Below, in pieces: positions 6,153 through 6,824 of a stretch of DNA of 6,824 nt (position 1 is the first letter of the stretch; each line of letters begins with the position of its first letter). The notes beneath the pieces were generated by a model. The model saw nothing but the letters and a program-made list of their open reading frames with translations, searched no databases and was not told the origin of the DNA. This DNA comes from Oscillospiraceae bacterium (GTDB lineage Bacteria > Bacillota_A > Clostridia > Oscillospirales > Oscillospiraceae), in NCBI GenBank assembly GCA_017455225.1, contig JAFTBL010000168.1, positions 1-6,824 on the forward strand, written 5' to 3'. The position numbers were made by a program, and so were the translations under genes.

Positions 6153-6228
6153 GCGCGGTTAGCTCAGCTGGTAGAGCACATGCTTGACGTGCATGGGGTC
6201 ACAGGTTCGAGTCCTGTACCGCGCACCA
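6153..6228 (+). tRNA. tRNA-Val (anticodon GAC)
   Basis: A complete 76-nt cloverleaf can be drawn. The acceptor stem pairs GCGCGGT (6153-6159) with ACCGCGC. The D arm is GCTC/GAGC with loop AGCTGGTA. The anticodon stem CATGC/GCATG encloses TTGACGT, giving anticodon GAC at 6186-6188. The variable loop is GGGTC, and the T arm ACAGG/CCTGT has loop TTCGAGT. All stems pair fully. The CCA end (6226-6228) is encoded. It reads GUC and GUU valine codons. It stands alone with its own promoter and terminator. Confidence 0.97.
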
Positions 6229-6234
6229 AAAAAG

Positions 6235-6263
6235 GCGAGCACCTAAAAGGTGCTCGCTTTTTT
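6235..6263 (+). terminator. Strong intrinsic terminator after tRNA-Val
   Basis: A perfect 10-bp stem pairs GCGAGCACCT (6235-6244) with AGGTGCTCGC (6248-6257) around a 3-nt loop, followed by six T (6258-6263). The A-rich run before the left arm means it could also stop transcripts arriving from the right. Confidence 0.93.
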
Positions 6264-6298
6264 GTGCGCCGTGCTGCGGCGCAGAGGATTAAAACAGG

Positions 6299-6326
6299 TT
6301 GGGAGGGGCATACACTCCCCTCCCAA
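6299..6326. repeat. GC-rich inverted repeat in the tRNA-MATE intergenic region
   Basis: TTGGGAGGGG (6299-6308) and CCCCTCCCAA (6317-6326) form a perfect 10-bp stem with an 8-nt loop. No T run follows on the + strand. On the - strand the stem is followed within a few bases by TTTT, so it could end transcription coming from the right. Its function is unproven. Confidence 0.6.
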
Positions 6327-6346
6327 GCCCATCCTATGCAAGTGTA

Positions 6347-6362
6347 AAGGAGGTACCTCCTT
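6347..6362. repeat. Perfect 16-bp palindrome upstream of the MATE promoter
   Basis: AAGGAGGTACCTCCTT reads the same on both strands. Weaker pairing, with wobbles, extends it to about 6339-6370. It lies 20 nt upstream of the -35 box of the next gene. It could be an operator for a dimeric repressor, or a hairpin in a longer transcript. Both halves contain or complement the ribosome-binding sequence AAGGAGG. Confidence 0.6.
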
Positions 6363-6382
6363 CGCATTTGAACACGAGATAC

Positions 6383-6411
6383 TTGACCACGCCAGTCAGC
6401 AATGGTACGAT
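6383..6411 (+). promoter_or_regulatory. Extended -10 promoter for the MATE gene
   Basis: TTGACC (6383-6388) and TACGAT (6406-6411) are spaced 17 nt apart and match 5 and 4 of 6 consensus positions. A TGN extension (6403-6405) sits directly before the -10 box. Transcription would start near 6418, leaving a leader of about 64 nt. That leader holds a small hairpin (6419-6434, ACAAAT/ATTTGT) but no riboswitch I recognise. Confidence 0.6.
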
Positions 6412-6481
6412 GATTGAAACAAATCGGGATTTGTCTAAAAAAACATAGTTGAGTTACATACAGGAGTTAAGGTAAGAAAAA

Positions 6482-6824
6482 ATGAATGGACGGGAGAAAA
6501 AAACCGGCAGGTCACGGTTTATGGGAACTAAAACGATTTTCTTTGCCATGATAGCCGAGATGGATCTGGTGGTCATAAACCTCATCAACATCTTCTTTAT
6601 CAGCCGTTTTCTTGGTTCGGAAGGAGCGGCGGCCTATGAAGTCGTTATGCCCTGCATTATGCTTGTTTCCGCTTTTATCGCGCTGGGCTATAACGGGGTA
6701 CAGGCTGTCTGCGCCAAGGACTACGGGGCAAATGATTTCACGATGTTTGAACGCCATAAGAATGCCGGTTATAGCTGGTTGATCATGGTTGTGACTGCAT
6801 TTACGCTCCTGCTTACTCTATTCA
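6482..6824 (+). CDS. MATE-family efflux transporter, N-terminal part (3' truncated)
   Basis: MATE transporters export cationic compounds using Na+ or H+ gradients and normally have 12 membrane helices. The frame is open from the ATG at 6482 to the window end, giving 114 residues. A basic N-terminus (residues 1-17) precedes a first hydrophobic helix with DLVVINLINIFFISRFLG (28-45). AAAYEVVMPCIMLVSAFIAL (49-68), GYNGVQAVCAKDYGA (69-83) and the start of a third helix after NAGYSW (94-99) follow. The NLINIFFISRFLGSEGAAAYEVV pattern is what I recognise as MATE-like. The start has AAGG (6469-6472) 9 nt upstream. An ATG at 6521 is an alternative but has no good ribosome site. GC content is much lower than upstream (25 of 60 bases in 6541-6600), and AAA, ATT, CTT and ATA codons are frequent, unlike the other genes. 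The substrate and any C-terminal extra domain are unknown. Confidence 0.75.
   Translation, partial: MNGREKKTGRSRFMGTKTIFFAMIAEMDLVVINLINIFFISRFLGSEGAAAYEVVMPCIMLVSAFIALGYNGVQAVCAKDYGANDFTMFERHKNAGYSWLIMVVTAFTLLLTLF

Noticed and set aside
6299..6326. GC-rich hairpin as a second terminator of the tRNA transcript
   Set aside because: It has no T run on the plus strand, and a strong terminator already precedes it. Only minus-strand termination remains possible.
6111..6347. Plus-strand open frame of 78 codons across the tRNA
   Set aside because: It covers the tRNA promoter, the tRNA itself and the terminator hairpin, so it is not coding.
6164..6367. Minus-strand open frame containing GTGLEPVTPCTSS
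   Set aside because: This peptide is the well-known false translation of a tRNA gene read backwards; the region is tRNA-Val and its terminator.
6412..6481. Riboswitch (for example guanidine or preQ1 type) in the MATE leader
   Set aside because: The leader is about 64 nt, mostly A-rich, with one small hairpin whose loop is CGGG. No conserved riboswitch motif or paired ACGR loops are present.
6512..6757. Minus-strand frame of 81 codons opposite the MATE gene
   Set aside because: The plus-strand frame shows clear membrane-protein and MATE-like patterns; the minus frame is its antisense shadow.

Overview
This window is a GC-rich bacterial segment carrying most of an Rnf ion-pumping operon followed by housekeeping genes. 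The gene order rnfC-D-G-E-A-B, with rnfB last, is the layout known from clostridial Rnf operons. RnfB has a long multi-cluster ferredoxin region, Shine-Dalgarno sites are strong (AAGGAGG), lspA is followed directly by an rluD/ylyB-type gene as in Bacillota, and the tRNA encodes its own CCA. I infer a high-GC anaerobic Clostridia lineage, possibly gut Oscillospiraceae-like. The exact taxon cannot be read from the sequence.

Region 1 (2-4157) holds the end of rnfC, then complete rnfD, rnfG, rnfE, rnfA and rnfB, all on the + strand with gaps of 15-17 nt or less, or a 4-nt overlap. Together they encode a membrane ferredoxin:NAD+ oxidoreductase. RnfB takes electrons from ferredoxin. The RnfA/RnfE pair and the flavin subunits RnfD and RnfG carry them through and across the membrane, and RnfC returns them to NAD+. 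Na+ or H+ is pumped in the process. The flavin-attachment threonines, the paired RnfA/RnfE cysteines and the iron-sulfur cysteines are all visible. A probable intrinsic terminator follows rnfB.

Region 2 (4222-6082) holds a MmcQ/YjbR-family gene ending in a very compact terminator. A near-consensus promoter then drives lspA (lipoprotein signal peptidase) and a 23S rRNA pseudouridine synthase gene that overlaps it by 29 nt.

Region 3 (6111-6263) is a single tRNA-Val(GAC) transcription unit with a consensus promoter, an encoded CCA and a strong terminator.

Region 4 (6264-6824) changes character: GC content drops sharply and codon use shifts. It contains a GC-rich hairpin, a perfect 16-bp palindrome, an extended -10 promoter and the start of a MATE-family transporter gene cut off by the window end. 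The abrupt change just after a tRNA gene suggests a boundary with foreign or differently evolving DNA.

The genes themselves belong to known families and I see no clearly new system. The points most worth a second look are the tRNA/MATE junction with its palindrome, a small hydrophobic reading frame on the minus strand there, the internal duplication in RnfB, and the ribosome sites embedded in lysine-rich protein tails.
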